Shown here in pieces: positions 35,568 through 45,250 of a stretch of 64,000 bases of DNA. This DNA comes from Nissolia schottii. Its lineage: Eukaryota; Streptophyta; Magnoliopsida; Fabales; Fabaceae. Both the position numbers and the translations under genes were made by a program. Each line of letters starts with the position of its first letter. The first letter of the stretch is position 1. The DNA is taken from the NCBI GenBank assembly GCA_003254905.1, contig QANU01095177.1, positions 1-64,000 on the forward strand, given 5' to 3'. Under the pieces are notes generated by a model. The model was not told the DNA's origin. It saw only the letters and a list, made by a program, of their open reading frames with translations, and did no database searches.

Positions 35568-35745
35568 GACAGCAAGAGACTCATTTTAACACGAGATATC
35601 ATAAATTTTACACAAGTTTGGCAGGATCCTAGGCATCGGAATTTAGCCTCTGCTGCATTTCTAATTTATTTATTTATGACTATTCTATTCATAGCTATTC
35701 TTTTTTCTTGCATTGTAGGCGAAGATTTGGATAGTGTATTAGGTT
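35568..35745 (+). pseudogene. Exon-like segment with one membrane-like stretch
   Basis: An open segment follows TATGTTAAGTAG (possible acceptor) and ends before GTTAGTTTG (possible donor). It encodes WQDPRHRNLASAAFLIYL then FMTILFIAILFSCIVGEDLD, a single strongly hydrophobic helix with an acidic end. I do not recognise the family. It may be an orphan exon of a multi-pass membrane protein; no neighbouring exon was found before the dirigent gene 250 bp downstream. Confidence 0.3.
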
Positions 35746-35943
35746 AGTTTGTTCCACTCATGCACAACCTAATCTTTGATAACCAATTCTCTATCTCATC
35801 AATTTTAAAAACCACCAAATCAACTGAAACATGACTCTAAAGTGAGATATAAACAAGACCAAGCAGTATTTCTAATATTTTTATCCATTTGATATCTGAT
35901 CATAGGTTATTCTAACCACAACACTTACATCAAAGCCTTTAAT

Positions 35944-35950
35944 TATATAA
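35944..35950 (+). promoter_or_regulatory. TATA box of the first dirigent gene
   Basis: TATATAA lies 44 bp before the ATG at 35994, which would leave a 5' UTR of about 15-20 bases. Confidence 0.5.
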
Positions 35951-35993
35951 ACCAAGTATACAAACTAATGTCAAGAGAAAACAATGCAACAAT

Positions 35994-36704
35994 ATGGCCA
36001 AACCCCCTTCTCTTGTGGCCAAGGTGATGTTACTTCTGTTCATGACAATCATAAACCAGTGTTCTTCTGCAAGAACTCTGGGCAATAGCCAAATCCCTAA
36101 CCACATCCACAACCATGGCCATCACAGAATAACATTTCTAATGCGGGATATGCTTAATAATGTCACAAGGCCTATGCCTTCAGATAAACCTGCCACTACT
36201 AAGGTCACTGGTCAAATTCCCTTCTCAAAACCTCTAGGCATTTTCCCTCCAAATGGAGGGATTCCAATACCTCAATCCACACAAACACTTGATCTCGCTA
36301 GCTTCGGCTTCTCTTTCCCTACCAGAGCAACACTTCAAGACCTGGAGTTCGGATCAGTAATGCCAATGGACGAGGAACTGATTGAAGGTGGTAATGGAGA
36401 TGAACCAAAGAAACTTGGAACAGCACAAGGAGTGTATGTCGCAAGCTCGGAGGATGAAAGTAGCCATATGATGGCCTTGACAGCAAGTTTTGTGAAGGGT
36501 GAGTATGAAGATGGACTCAGAATTTTTGGAGTGCACAGGACTGATGTTTTTGAGTCACATGTTGCTGTTATTGGAGGCACCGGAAAGTACTATGGTGCAA
36601 ATGGCTATGCTGCAGTTAAGGTTGTGGACAGAGTAGGGTCTAGTACACAAGAAGGAAAAGTAACAAGTTCCAAGTTCCTTTTGTTTGATGTGTATCTTAG
36701 TTAA
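35994..36704 (+). CDS. DIR: Dirigent protein, ESB1/DIR10 type (short form)
   Basis: This single-exon gene encodes 236 residues. Residues 1-26 form a signal peptide ending NQCSSA, so the product is secreted. The dirigent beta-barrel starts at ITFLMRDMLNN (46-56) and includes LQDLEFGSVMPMDEELIEG, GTAQGVYVASSEDE and VIGGTGKYYGANGYAAVKVV. Dirigent proteins steer coupling of phenoxy radicals in the cell wall; members with this N-terminal extension and the PFSKPLGIFPPNGGIPIP insert resemble the group acting in Casparian strip lignin. That subgroup role is inference. A paralogue follows 1.2 kb downstream on the same strand. The ATG is supported by the signal peptide and a nearby TATA box. Confidence 0.95.
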   Translation: MAKPPSLVAKVMLLLFMTIINQCSSARTLGNSQIPNHIHNHGHHRITFLMRDMLNNVTRPMPSDKPATTKVTGQIPFSKPLGIFPPNGGIPIPQSTQTLDLASFGFSFPTRATLQDLEFGSVMPMDEELIEGGNGDEPKKLGTAQGVYVASSEDESSHMMALTASFVKGEYEDGLRIFGVHRTDVFESHVAVIGGTGKYYGANGYAAVKVVDRVGSSTQEGKVTSSKFLLFDVYLS

Positions 36705-37893
36705 AAGTATCCAACTAATTAAAATGTTACAGTTGAAATTGAGATTATAGTTTTGAATTCTAATATCATAATTTGAGTATAAATTTCCTTGTTCTAAGTA
36801 AGCGGTTTTGCAGCTCCAACAAAGTAAAATTGGAAAATGTGGGAAAGAGTGTTGATGCCATAGGTAAGAAGTGATAGGAAAAACCACAAATCAATGGTTG
36901 TGCTACTTGTTTAATTTGTAAAGAGAGAATACAAGCTGAGAAAGTAAGGAATTTGCTGATACATATCAGTGGGAACATCTATGAGAGCATGACAGATATC
37001 TCTACAATAGAAACATAACTGAATTTGAATCAAAATAATTATTACAAGAACCAAATCTAAGAAAAACTCTTTTTCCTACATCCTAAATACATAACGGAAT
37101 AAGTGAGCAATGAATTAATAAGTCCTCTCAAATATATACTCTTTACTTAGTCTAAATTCCATCCAAGTAAGATTCTAATATTTACACTTGAAACACAACA
37201 TCGTACAACACCGATGACGATAAATCATTAAAGCACATCACAATGCAATTTAACTCTGCAAGCTTCCGATAAAATAAAAAGAAAGGAAACCGTATTATGT
37301 CATAGAAGAAGAAAAAAGAAAATTAAGGAATGCGGCATTAAGATTATCCTTCAAACTCAAAGGGATTGAATTTTCGGAACTAGAGTTGCCTCTAGTACGA
37401 TTTAAAGATCCATATCCGGAAAGAAAACATGGCTGCAGTTTATGGCTTTAGGGAATACTAGATTCCGGCAAATTATTAACTGCTGTATTGGAAATTATAT
37501 GCATCCAAACTTATGGTAACTTTTTTTCCTTTGAAAATCACCACTATCTAATGGTAATCCAAGTCAATGACTATTGGAATCCTGGTCATCCTAAAAAGTA
37601 CCTATCGTGCCAAACATTACGTCAACTCAACTCAAATCAAATAGCAAGTTTTGGTGCCAAAATGCTGAACAAATACTAACCGTGGTGGAGGATTTGTTTC
37701 AACCAAGGCACAATCTAGTTGACAACATCCAATCCAACCACTCCATATTATCAGCTCCACTTGTAGTGTTCAGAGACACCCCCTCTAAATCCTGTACGTA
37801 TATATGTATACGCACAATCATAAATCTTCTTCATGACCAACGAAATCTTCCTCTCTAATCCATAACAAAAGAAAAGGTTCCTCTGTTTGTAAA
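36705..37893. other. Spacer between the dirigent genes
   Basis: No gene is supported. Text at about 37120-37200 (TACTCTTTACTTAGTCTAAATTC) resembles the dispersed repeat at 29045/30045. A TATA-like TATATATG lies near 37800, about 95 bp before the next ATG. Confidence 0.5.
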
Positions 37894-38973
37894 ATGGCCA
37901 ATGTTTTCCTACTCAATCCTTGCAACATCAAAGCCACCATGATGTGCCTCTTCTTCCTATCCACAACCTTCTTAATTGCAAACTCAGCCAGGATCCTGGA
38001 CGAAGTGGACCCACAACAACCCCAAGTCATTGGCAATCTACCATTACCAGCAGCAGGTGCAGCATCCCATGCCAATCCTTCAGTCACAACAAGCCCCCTT
38101 ACCACACAATTGCCAAGTGGCCAAACACCAAACACTGATGAAGAACCAATTGAAGTTCCAGAGCAGCCACAACCAGAAGCTCAAGTTCCACCTCCCATAA
38201 CACCAGCAGCAGTAGCAGTAGCTGGCGGTGGCAACAGCAATGGCAATAATGGGGTGGTAGCAAAGGAACCATCACTATCATTCTTCATGCATGACATCCT
38301 TGGAGGGTTGCACCCATCTGCAAGAGTGGTGGCAGGAATAGTAGCAAACACCGACGTTACCGGCCTACCATTCTCCAAGCTCAACAACAACCTCTTCCCC
38401 ATCACTGGTGGGATCCCTCTGGTGAACCCCAAGCTCAACGGCATCATCACCAGCAACAACCTCCCAAACCTCGTGGGCCTCAACGGGGGACAGTCCTCCA
38501 CCGTGTTCCAAAGTAGGGGCACCAGCAATGTTGTTACTGGCGGCAACAACCAGCCCTTTGTGTCGGCGGGGAACCTTCCTGCTGGGTTCACGCTACAGAA
38601 GCTCATGTTTGGGTCAATTACAGTGATAGATGATGAGTTAACTGAAGGGGAAGAGCTCGGTTCTGCTGTACTTGGTAGGGCACAGGGGTTCTACCTGGCT
38701 AGCTCCTTGGACGGCACGAGCCGGAGCATTGTGATGACAGTGTTGGTGCATCATGACGATGAGCATCATGATGGGGTGGTTGAAGACAGCATAAGCTTGT
38801 TTGGGGTGCATAGGACTGCGTCGCCACAATCTGAGGTGATGGTGATTGGTGGAACAGGGAAATACGAGAATGCAAGGGTATATGCTGCACTTGAGACACT
38901 TCTGAAGGAGGACCAGCACACCACCGATGGGGTGGACACCATCCTGCATTTCAATGTCTACCTCACTGAGTAG
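37894..38973 (+). CDS. DIR: Dirigent protein, ESB1/DIR10 type (long form)
   Basis: This single-exon gene encodes 359 residues. A signal peptide covers about residues 1-32 (ending IANSA). A low-complexity region rich in Pro, Gln, Ala and Gly follows to about residue 125 (PQPEAQVPPPITPAAVAVAG, NSNGNNG). The dirigent domain begins LSFFMHDILGG (129-139), has a long insert with PFSKLNNNLFPITGGIPLV and Asn/Gly-rich text, and ends with GRAQGFYLASSLDG, FGVHRTASPQSEVMVIGGTG and ILHFNVYLTE. It is secreted and probably acts in lignin-type radical coupling in the wall. It shares the HRT and VIGGTGKY blocks with the upstream gene, indicating tandem duplication followed by insertion or loss of the linker regions. 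Confidence 0.96.
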   Translation: MANVFLLNPCNIKATMMCLFFLSTTFLIANSARILDEVDPQQPQVIGNLPLPAAGAASHANPSVTTSPLTTQLPSGQTPNTDEEPIEVPEQPQPEAQVPPPITPAAVAVAGGGNSNGNNGVVAKEPSLSFFMHDILGGLHPSARVVAGIVANTDVTGLPFSKLNNNLFPITGGIPLVNPKLNGIITSNNLPNLVGLNGGQSSTVFQSRGTSNVVTGGNNQPFVSAGNLPAGFTLQKLMFGSITVIDDELTEGEELGSAVLGRAQGFYLASSLDGTSRSIVMTVLVHHDDEHHDGVVEDSISLFGVHRTASPQSEVMVIGGTGKYENARVYAALETLLKEDQHTTDGVDTILHFNVYLTE

Positions 38974-39440
38974 TAGTGTGCGCTTGTAGCGGGCTTTCCC
39001 ATTTCGTGTTTGAATTGCTTGTGGTTGTGGCTATATCTTTCTTTATCACAACATCAAAGCAGAAAAGAAAAATACCGTAACGTGAATGTATTTAACTATT
39101 TATTATGCTGTCATGATTATTTCAAATATTAAAAGCATAAGGTCCTCCATTTGTACAAGTAACTAAAGTTCTCAATTGAATTCTCTTACAAAGTCTAAGC
39201 CCTTAAAACAACAAGTGACCATTTGAAACAACCATACTCGTTAAAATTGATTCGGTCACAATTGAAGGATAAGACTCAAGCCCCGTTAAGGGATGGAGGT
39301 ATTGAGGGAATATAACATTTTTCACTATGTATATAGTAAGCGAGTTCAGAATTCCATATGGTAGATGGACACTCATCTTAAACACAGTATCATCAGCCGC
39401 AAGAGGGAGGGTTAAAGCATGTGTATAGAACTTCTTAGTA

Positions 39441-42400
39441 TCACAGTAAACAGGCCTTGAATCCCTTTTCCAATTCCTGAGCATCCAAGTTTTTCCCTAT
39501 GAAAACAATTTTGTTTATCCTTGGTTCATCTGGTCCCCACAACCTTTCAGGTGAACCTTGAAATATGTCATGAACTCCCTGTTACAGAAAAATATTTATG
39601 CTTGATTTAGCCATGCTGCTCATAGTAAATGATTAACAGTAAAAGGTGGAAAAGAGGGAGGATGAGAAGGGGGTAGAGACTAAAGCAATAGCAGCCCCAT
39701 TGAAAGATAAAATAACAGCAATAAATACATTAAAAGCAAAGATTTTAAAGGAATTCAAGATCCACATGGCAATGTGTTACAAACCACCCAGCAGCTGCAG
39801 CCGATTTGGCAAATAAAAAGGGAAAGGAAATAATTCCTTTTCCACATCATTATTCTAGAAGAAGGAAGAGCAGATTAGGGAGAAATTAAATCTGATTTGT
39901 TAGACAAATCAGGAAAGAATAAAGTAGTTGAGATTAAATAGGAAGGGAGGATTTTTAGGAGAGAATAATGCCTAGTCCCTTGATTCTCTCCCATAGGTTA
40001 TTATAAGTAAGATCTTTGGGGGGAAGGGAAAATTAATTCAGGACTTGGATGGACTAAGAGGACCAAGGGATCCTTTATTTCCCAGGATTATTTCTATTTT
40101 TCAGCTTATTATTTTCGGCCCTCAAGCCATCTTTGTACGGTTCTGTTACAAAAATTCCCTATTGGAATTTTTGCCTACCTAAATAAAATCAGCACCAATT
40201 CTTATTGATACTAGTTCTTACAACTGGTATCAGAGCACCAATCCTAGGGAGGACTGTGCATGGTTTCCACACGCGCCGTTATGGAGGCTAGATTGGACGC
40301 ATTGGAGAGGCAGATGGAGGAAGTGAAAGAGTCCCAGGCTAACACATTTGCACTCCTGCAACAGATTATGGGCAGGCTGCCCCCGCAGCCACCAGGAAGT
40401 GCCCAGGGAGACGAGAACAGGGGCTCGGGAGATGGAGGAGAGGCGGAAAGAAATGAAAGAGGGGAACAGGAACCTAGGCGGTTTGAGGCCACTAGAAAAT
40501 TGGATGGGGAAGATGCATCGGATTGGTTAGTAAAGATGGAAAGGTATTTCCGAGTCACCCAGGCAGCCCCAAAGGACGAGATGACAAAGACAGAACCATT
40601 GTTGGAGAAGATGGAGATGAAGAAGGTGGTAGAAGAGGCGAAGGCAGATAAGGGAATGGATAAGGTATTTGTTGGTCACCATTCTCAAAACTCAAATTTT
40701 AAGGAAACCAAGGAGGGAGCTGGAGGGGACAACAAAGATGAATGTATAAGGGCAGAAAATATGGATGAATTAGTCGAAGTTCCAAAGGAGGCAAAGATTG
40801 ATTTGCCTGCAATTGTGAAGCAAGGGCAGAAACACTCTCTTGTGATGGAGAAGGAAAATTATTTGCCGCTTATTTTTGAAAATCAAGACAGGTTGCAGAG
40901 TGGACTTGGGTCACATTCTTAGGACCCAAAAGGACATGAGTGCAATGGAAGCATGTTTTGCTACTTTTTCAAGTTTTGGGACCTAGGAGGGAGTCTCAAC
41001 TTTCACCTTGATGACAAGGTGGTACTTCAAGGGGAAGGTATTGTTACAAACCACGCAGCAGCTGTAGCCGATTTGGCTAATAAAAAGGGAAAGGAAATAA
41101 TTCCTTCTCCACATCATTATTCTAGAAGAAGGAATCAATGGACTAGGCATTATTCTCTCCTAAAAATCCTCCCTTCCTATTTAATCTCAACTAATTTATT
41201 CTTTCCTGATTTGTTAGACAAATCAGATTTAATTTCCCCCTAATCTGCTCTTCCTTCTTCTAGAATAATGATGTGGAGAAGGAATTATTTCCTTTCCCTT
41301 TTTATTAGCCAAATCGGCTGCAGCTGCTGAGTGGTGGTTTGTAACACGATGTCATAGTGGAAAATGAATTTGAATTTACCTGAAAAACAAATCTCTCATC
41401 CATTCCTTGAACAGATAAAAGACCCTTCATTCTGTAAATATCTTCACTACGTTCCATCAACAAGGTACCAAGCCATATGTTAGCCTGAAAAGGTTAACAA
41501 GTTATCCTTTCAGTACACTAATGCCAACATTGACTTTTTACATGTACATATAAACATTTGAAACGAAAAGCATTCCCCAAGCATCTAAATGCAAAACAAA
41601 AATTGGTATACTTGGCATTATGCAAAAGTAAACAACATGCAAATACACACCTTCTCAAGGTCTAAGCTTCCCTCACAAACGACGCTAACAGATGAAACAC
41701 CAGGATCATGAATGTGATCATGAGCATGATGATCATGGTGATCTGTGTATATACAAAATCAAATTTAAGCTTCCACTTCATTGCACTACATTGTAAAAAT
41801 TACAAGATTTCATATTTATAAGCTATGTCCTAAAATCTTGGAAAGCATTGAACTGAGAAGCAACTAGGCAAAAACTGATTGCAATCCAAATAATAATTAA
41901 TAGGTACCATGCTTGTGGTCATGTGAATCATGGTGATGGTGATGATCATGGTCATGGTGCTGGTGGTCATGGTCATGGCTATGCTCGTGATCTTCCTTTG
42001 CAGCTTCATCATTAACAGCACTCTCAATCCTTGTAAAAGATCAACAAACATGCAAAAATCATATATTGGGGCTTGAACGGCCAAAAGATAACAAGATGAT
42101 GAAAATTCCAACAGAACAGAAATATCCAGACATCAACCTATAAGCTAGCAGGAACCATATGTGGCTAGAAATGAACCACTTGTGATGGGAGCAAGTGAAC
42201 CAAAACTCAGATTTTTTTTACTTAACAAAATCGGACCAAGAAAGTAGGGAAAAAAGATGACTAGCTACCTCTCCAAATCAAAGCCACCAATGCCAAGAAC
42301 ATAATCTAAGTCAACCTTTCCAAACTCTGTCCGCTTCAAATGAGCCATGCCATTTATTTTCTGAATTAAAAAATGCAACAACCTTCATAGGGAGCTCAAA

Positions 42401-44017
42401 ATAATGAAACAAACTTGAAATTAAAGCACAACACTTAGATTCAGTAAGAAAATGAAGAGAAAGACACCAACCCTTATCCGCTCGACCAAAGACGCAATGT
42501 CTGATTCACCAACAAGGTCGGCCTGGTGCAAGGAAGACAAGAATATTAGCCTAATATATGGGATAGCAAAAGTAATCGTTTCATTCCATAACATTGTATG
42601 TAGGATTTTTTTAAGAATAATTCCACCACTGAATGTATGGATAGATATCAGTGAACATACTACCAAAAATTGAAACTATCCATTTGTTGGTATGCTAGTT
42701 ATTGAATCAACACTGATAGGCCCTTTTCGAAATAATCCAAATATTCCACATTAACACAGAACTGAAACCATTTTGCAACAAGAATAAACAAGTGAATACC
42801 TTATTTACAATTATACGATCGGCGTAGGCAATCTGTTCAACTGCCTCATTGACCACACCTTTTGGCTTAACCTCATCAAGATGAAAACCAGCATGTTTTG
42901 CATCAACCAAAGTGACAACACCATCCAACTTGACGTCATTAAAGACCTGATCCTCAGCATAAAAGGTCTGGATTATCGGAGCTGGATTTGCCAAACCTGC
43001 AGAAATACAAACAATGAAACAAGCAAAGTCGGTCACATTAAATGAAACCGAAATAAGGAAGCCCACCGCCACACCTATATTAACTTAATAACATGTTAAG
43101 CATAAGCGAATGAGCTCTAAGGATTAAAGCTTTCATAAATCCAAAAGTCAGTTGCTTACCCGTAGTCTCTATGACAATATGGTCAAATTTGCCTTTCTTC
43201 TTATTAACTAATTCGGCAATCATTCTGACAAGATCACCTCTGACAGTGCAGCAAAGGCAGCCATTGTTCAACATCATAATATCCTCAGCCCCAGCAGTTT
43301 GCGCAGCAACTAAAGAGCCATCAATATCAACTTCACCAAACTACAATTAGGCAGAGAACAAAAAGTTAATCTAAGATAATATTCATATTCATATTCATAT
43401 TCATATTAATAATGCCCAACTAGTAACCACAGCCAACCGTATACCCATGTTGTTGTGAACGCTTAAGAATAGAGAGAATTAATTCCGAGAAAATACCTCA
43501 TTTTCAATAACCGCAATCCGCTTTCCATGCTCAGCGGTCAAAATATGGTTGAGCAAAGTTGTCTGCTCAATTACACAGCAATAAATTGACGTCAACAACG
43601 ATTCTGATTCTACAAATTTTCCATGCATAGAAAAGGAAGGAAAATTTAGGGGGGAAAGCGGGAGATAGCTGAATGATTGGATACCTTGCCAGAACCGAGA
43701 AACCCGGTGATGATGGTAGCGGGAATACGGTTGTCTTGGGGAATCTTAGTGGAGAGGTCGGAGGTGTCGGCGTCGGGGGGAGCAGTGGTGGTTGCGGAGA
43801 CGGAGAAGCGGCGGCAAGAGGCTGCTGTAGTAGGGTTGGGGAAGTAGAGAGGGAATGTTCTAGAACCAGGGTGGTAGCTGAGGATTTGGGAATGGCATCT
43901 CCTCCTACTGCTTGCGCATACAACAGAGAGAGGGAGGGGCCGTGTTATTGGATGGCGAGAAGCAATAGAAAACAGGCAGGTGGATGCAGCAACCTCAGCT
44001 CTGAAACAAGCAGCCAT
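39441..44017 (-). CDS. Plastid-type CobW/ZNG GTPase, metal chaperone
   Basis: Ten exons on the minus strand join in frame: 44017-43685, 43562-43497, 43340-43160, 42996-42800, 42522-42472, 42360-42269, 42029-41908, 41742-41651, 41484-41380 and 39578-39441 (TGA). All introns are GT-AG and total coding is 1377 nt, 458 residues. The N-terminal 80-90 residues are Ser/Arg/Pro-rich, as in a chloroplast transit peptide. Walker A GFLGSGKTT is near 105-113, CLCC at 161-164, and the guanine motif NKAD at 258-261. A His/Asp-rich linker spans about 315-360, then the CobW C-terminal domain (LSVQGMDERFVFQGVHDIFQ). COG0523 proteins are GTPases that insert metals, zinc in the ZNG1 branch. It resembles Arabidopsis PTAC17. 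An LTR element sits in the last intron, antisense. Confidence 0.95.
39775..40222 (+). repeat. 5' LTR of element B
   Basis: It is 448 bp, related to but distinct from the LTR of element A; both share the AAAAAGGGAAAGGAAAT and AGAATAA-type blocks and end before the same primer binding site. Confidence 0.88.
40260..40922 (+). CDS. Chimeric Gag-like protein of element B
   Basis: The 220-residue frame starts MVSTRAVMEARLDALERQ and keeps more of the Gag domain than element A (ASDWLVKMERYFRVTQ, then KDEMTKTEP and a Lys/Glu-rich stretch) before joining the same block (VFVGHHSQNSNFKETKEG to LQSGLGSHS). A TAG replaces the Trp codon used in element A, so it ends earlier. It has no protease or polymerase. 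The function of the shared non-Gag block is unknown. Confidence 0.7.
   Translation: MVSTRAVMEARLDALERQMEEVKESQANTFALLQQIMGRLPPQPPGSAQGDENRGSGDGGEAERNERGEQEPRRFEATRKLDGEDASDWLVKMERYFRVTQAAPKDEMTKTEPLLEKMEMKKVVEEAKADKGMDKVFVGHHSQNSNFKETKEGAGGDNKDECIRAENMDELVEVPKEAKIDLPAIVKQGQKHSLVMEKENYLPLIFENQDRLQSGLGSHS
41042..41346. repeat. Inverted LTR duplication (hairpin) ending element B
   Basis: The arms 41042-41134 and about 41253-41346 pair almost perfectly (TGTTACAAACCAC / GTGGTTTGTAACA at the ends, TCTAGAAGAAGGAA / TTCCTTCTTCTAGA inside). The intervening 118 bases are LTR sequence in reverse. The switch of strand occurs at GGAA/GAATC, a 3-base overlap. Confidence 0.9.
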
Positions 44018-45190
44018 GGCCCCAATGGTCAATGGATATGTGTGTGAGATTCAGGGTTTAGGGACTTTGAATAAGAGAGAGAGAGAGAGAGATTTTTTTA
44101 AGCTGGGAAACTAACAAACCAAACCACAACACAAGCTACCTTCTTCGGTCTTCACCTCACCCTCACCACTCACCACTCACCACTATCGGATTCTTGCTTC
44201 GGTTTTTTTGTTTCGGTAAAAAGGGGTCATCTGGGCTTCTCGGCCCATTTAAGTCCGCCTGTGATGGGCCGCATATTACCATAACAGAGGTTGGGAGGTT
44301 TTGCCATTTGGGCTAATGTCGGTTGTTGATGCTAATAAGGGAAAAAAAAGTTTGGTATACCCCATTTTTATCTATGGTCTATCAATGTCTTTTCTTTTTT
44401 TTTTGCGGTCTGGCCTACAGCTTGGCAGGCTAGCTTTTTTTTTAGGCCAAAAATATATATTTTTAAGTTTGTTTACCACAGTCTGTTTACACACATTAAA
44501 TAGGTCTTCATAGGCTTTTACATTACTAAATTAATGAAAATCCAAATTGAAACAACAATCTAATATTTAAAGCATAGATCAAGAAAAAGTTCCAACATCA
44601 AGAACAAAAGTTCAAACTTCGAATAATGAAACATCTAAACACATTACTCTAACACAAACAATTAAATAAAACATACACAAACAAGAACAACCACATTTGG
44701 TTCATTTATTCACTAACAATTAGCAACCGCCCATCGAACGAACAAGTGACCAAAGTATCAAATATTCAATATGATCTCCCCACCTTGTTCATTGTCAAGT
44801 GTCTTAAAAGTAACAAGTTATTCATATCATTGGTCATGGCATAATTTAAAAAAATGTAAGATAAAATAAATTAGAAAATATAACTTTTTATGTTAACAAT
44901 ACTAAAGAAACAAGGACATCATATTAGGCTCCAATGCTAGTGCTAATCACTGACATTACATTAACAATGCTAAAGAAATAGGGACATCACTTTAATGTTA
45001 GTCTTGTTTTTCATTTCTTGCATAGTTTCTTACTTTTGAGAATTTTGTAAATGCACAGATCGTTCTTATATTAATAAATAACTTTGAATAAAATATTTTA
45101 AAAAATAACATTATTTTAGTGGTTAAATCATGTCTTTACATAAGTGTCTTTAATTCAAATTCAACTAAAGGTAATATATGTTCAATTTTT
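44018..45190. other. CobW promoter side and AT-rich spacer
   Basis: A (GA)n run lies at 44070-44092 in what should be the CobW leader or proximal promoter (CT-rich on the sense strand). No TATA box is evident. Beyond 44300 no gene or repeat is supported. Confidence 0.5.
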
Positions 45191-45195
45191 TTAAT

Positions 45196-45196
<1 letters not shown>

Positions 45197-45249
<53 letters not shown>

Positions 45250-45250
45250 A
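45197..45250. repeat. (CA)n(TA)n compound microsatellite
   Basis: About 18 CA units run directly into about 8 TA units. Confidence 0.95.

Larger units (their letters stand above)
39775..41346 (+). mobile_element. Non-autonomous LTR element B with palindromic 3' end
   Basis: The 5' LTR (39775-40222, TGTTACAAACC to TTCTTACA) is followed by primer binding site TGGTATCAGAGCACC, a chimeric Gag frame and the tract AAGGGGAAGG. The 3' side is abnormal: about 93 bases of LTR start in plus orientation (41042-41134), then an inverted copy of LTR bases about 215 to 1, ending TTTGTAACA at 41346. The flanks CAATG (39770-39774) and CGATG (41347-41351) look like a TSD with one change. It lies in the last intron of the CobW gene, ending 33 bp from that intron's donor. 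Confidence 0.88.

Noticed and set aside
35560..35570. GTAGTG as the right end of the CACTA element starting at 32304
   Set aside because: The surrounding text lacks the TACCGTCGG subterminal repeats and the TTTCTAGTAGTG-type terminus.
38181..38954. Minus-strand frames inside the long dirigent gene
   Set aside because: They are antisense shadows of a single-exon gene with a full dirigent domain on the plus strand.
43673..44047. Plus-strand Gly/Arg-rich frame over the CobW first exon
   Set aside because: It is the antisense shadow of the transit-peptide exon, which has clear homology and splicing on the minus strand.
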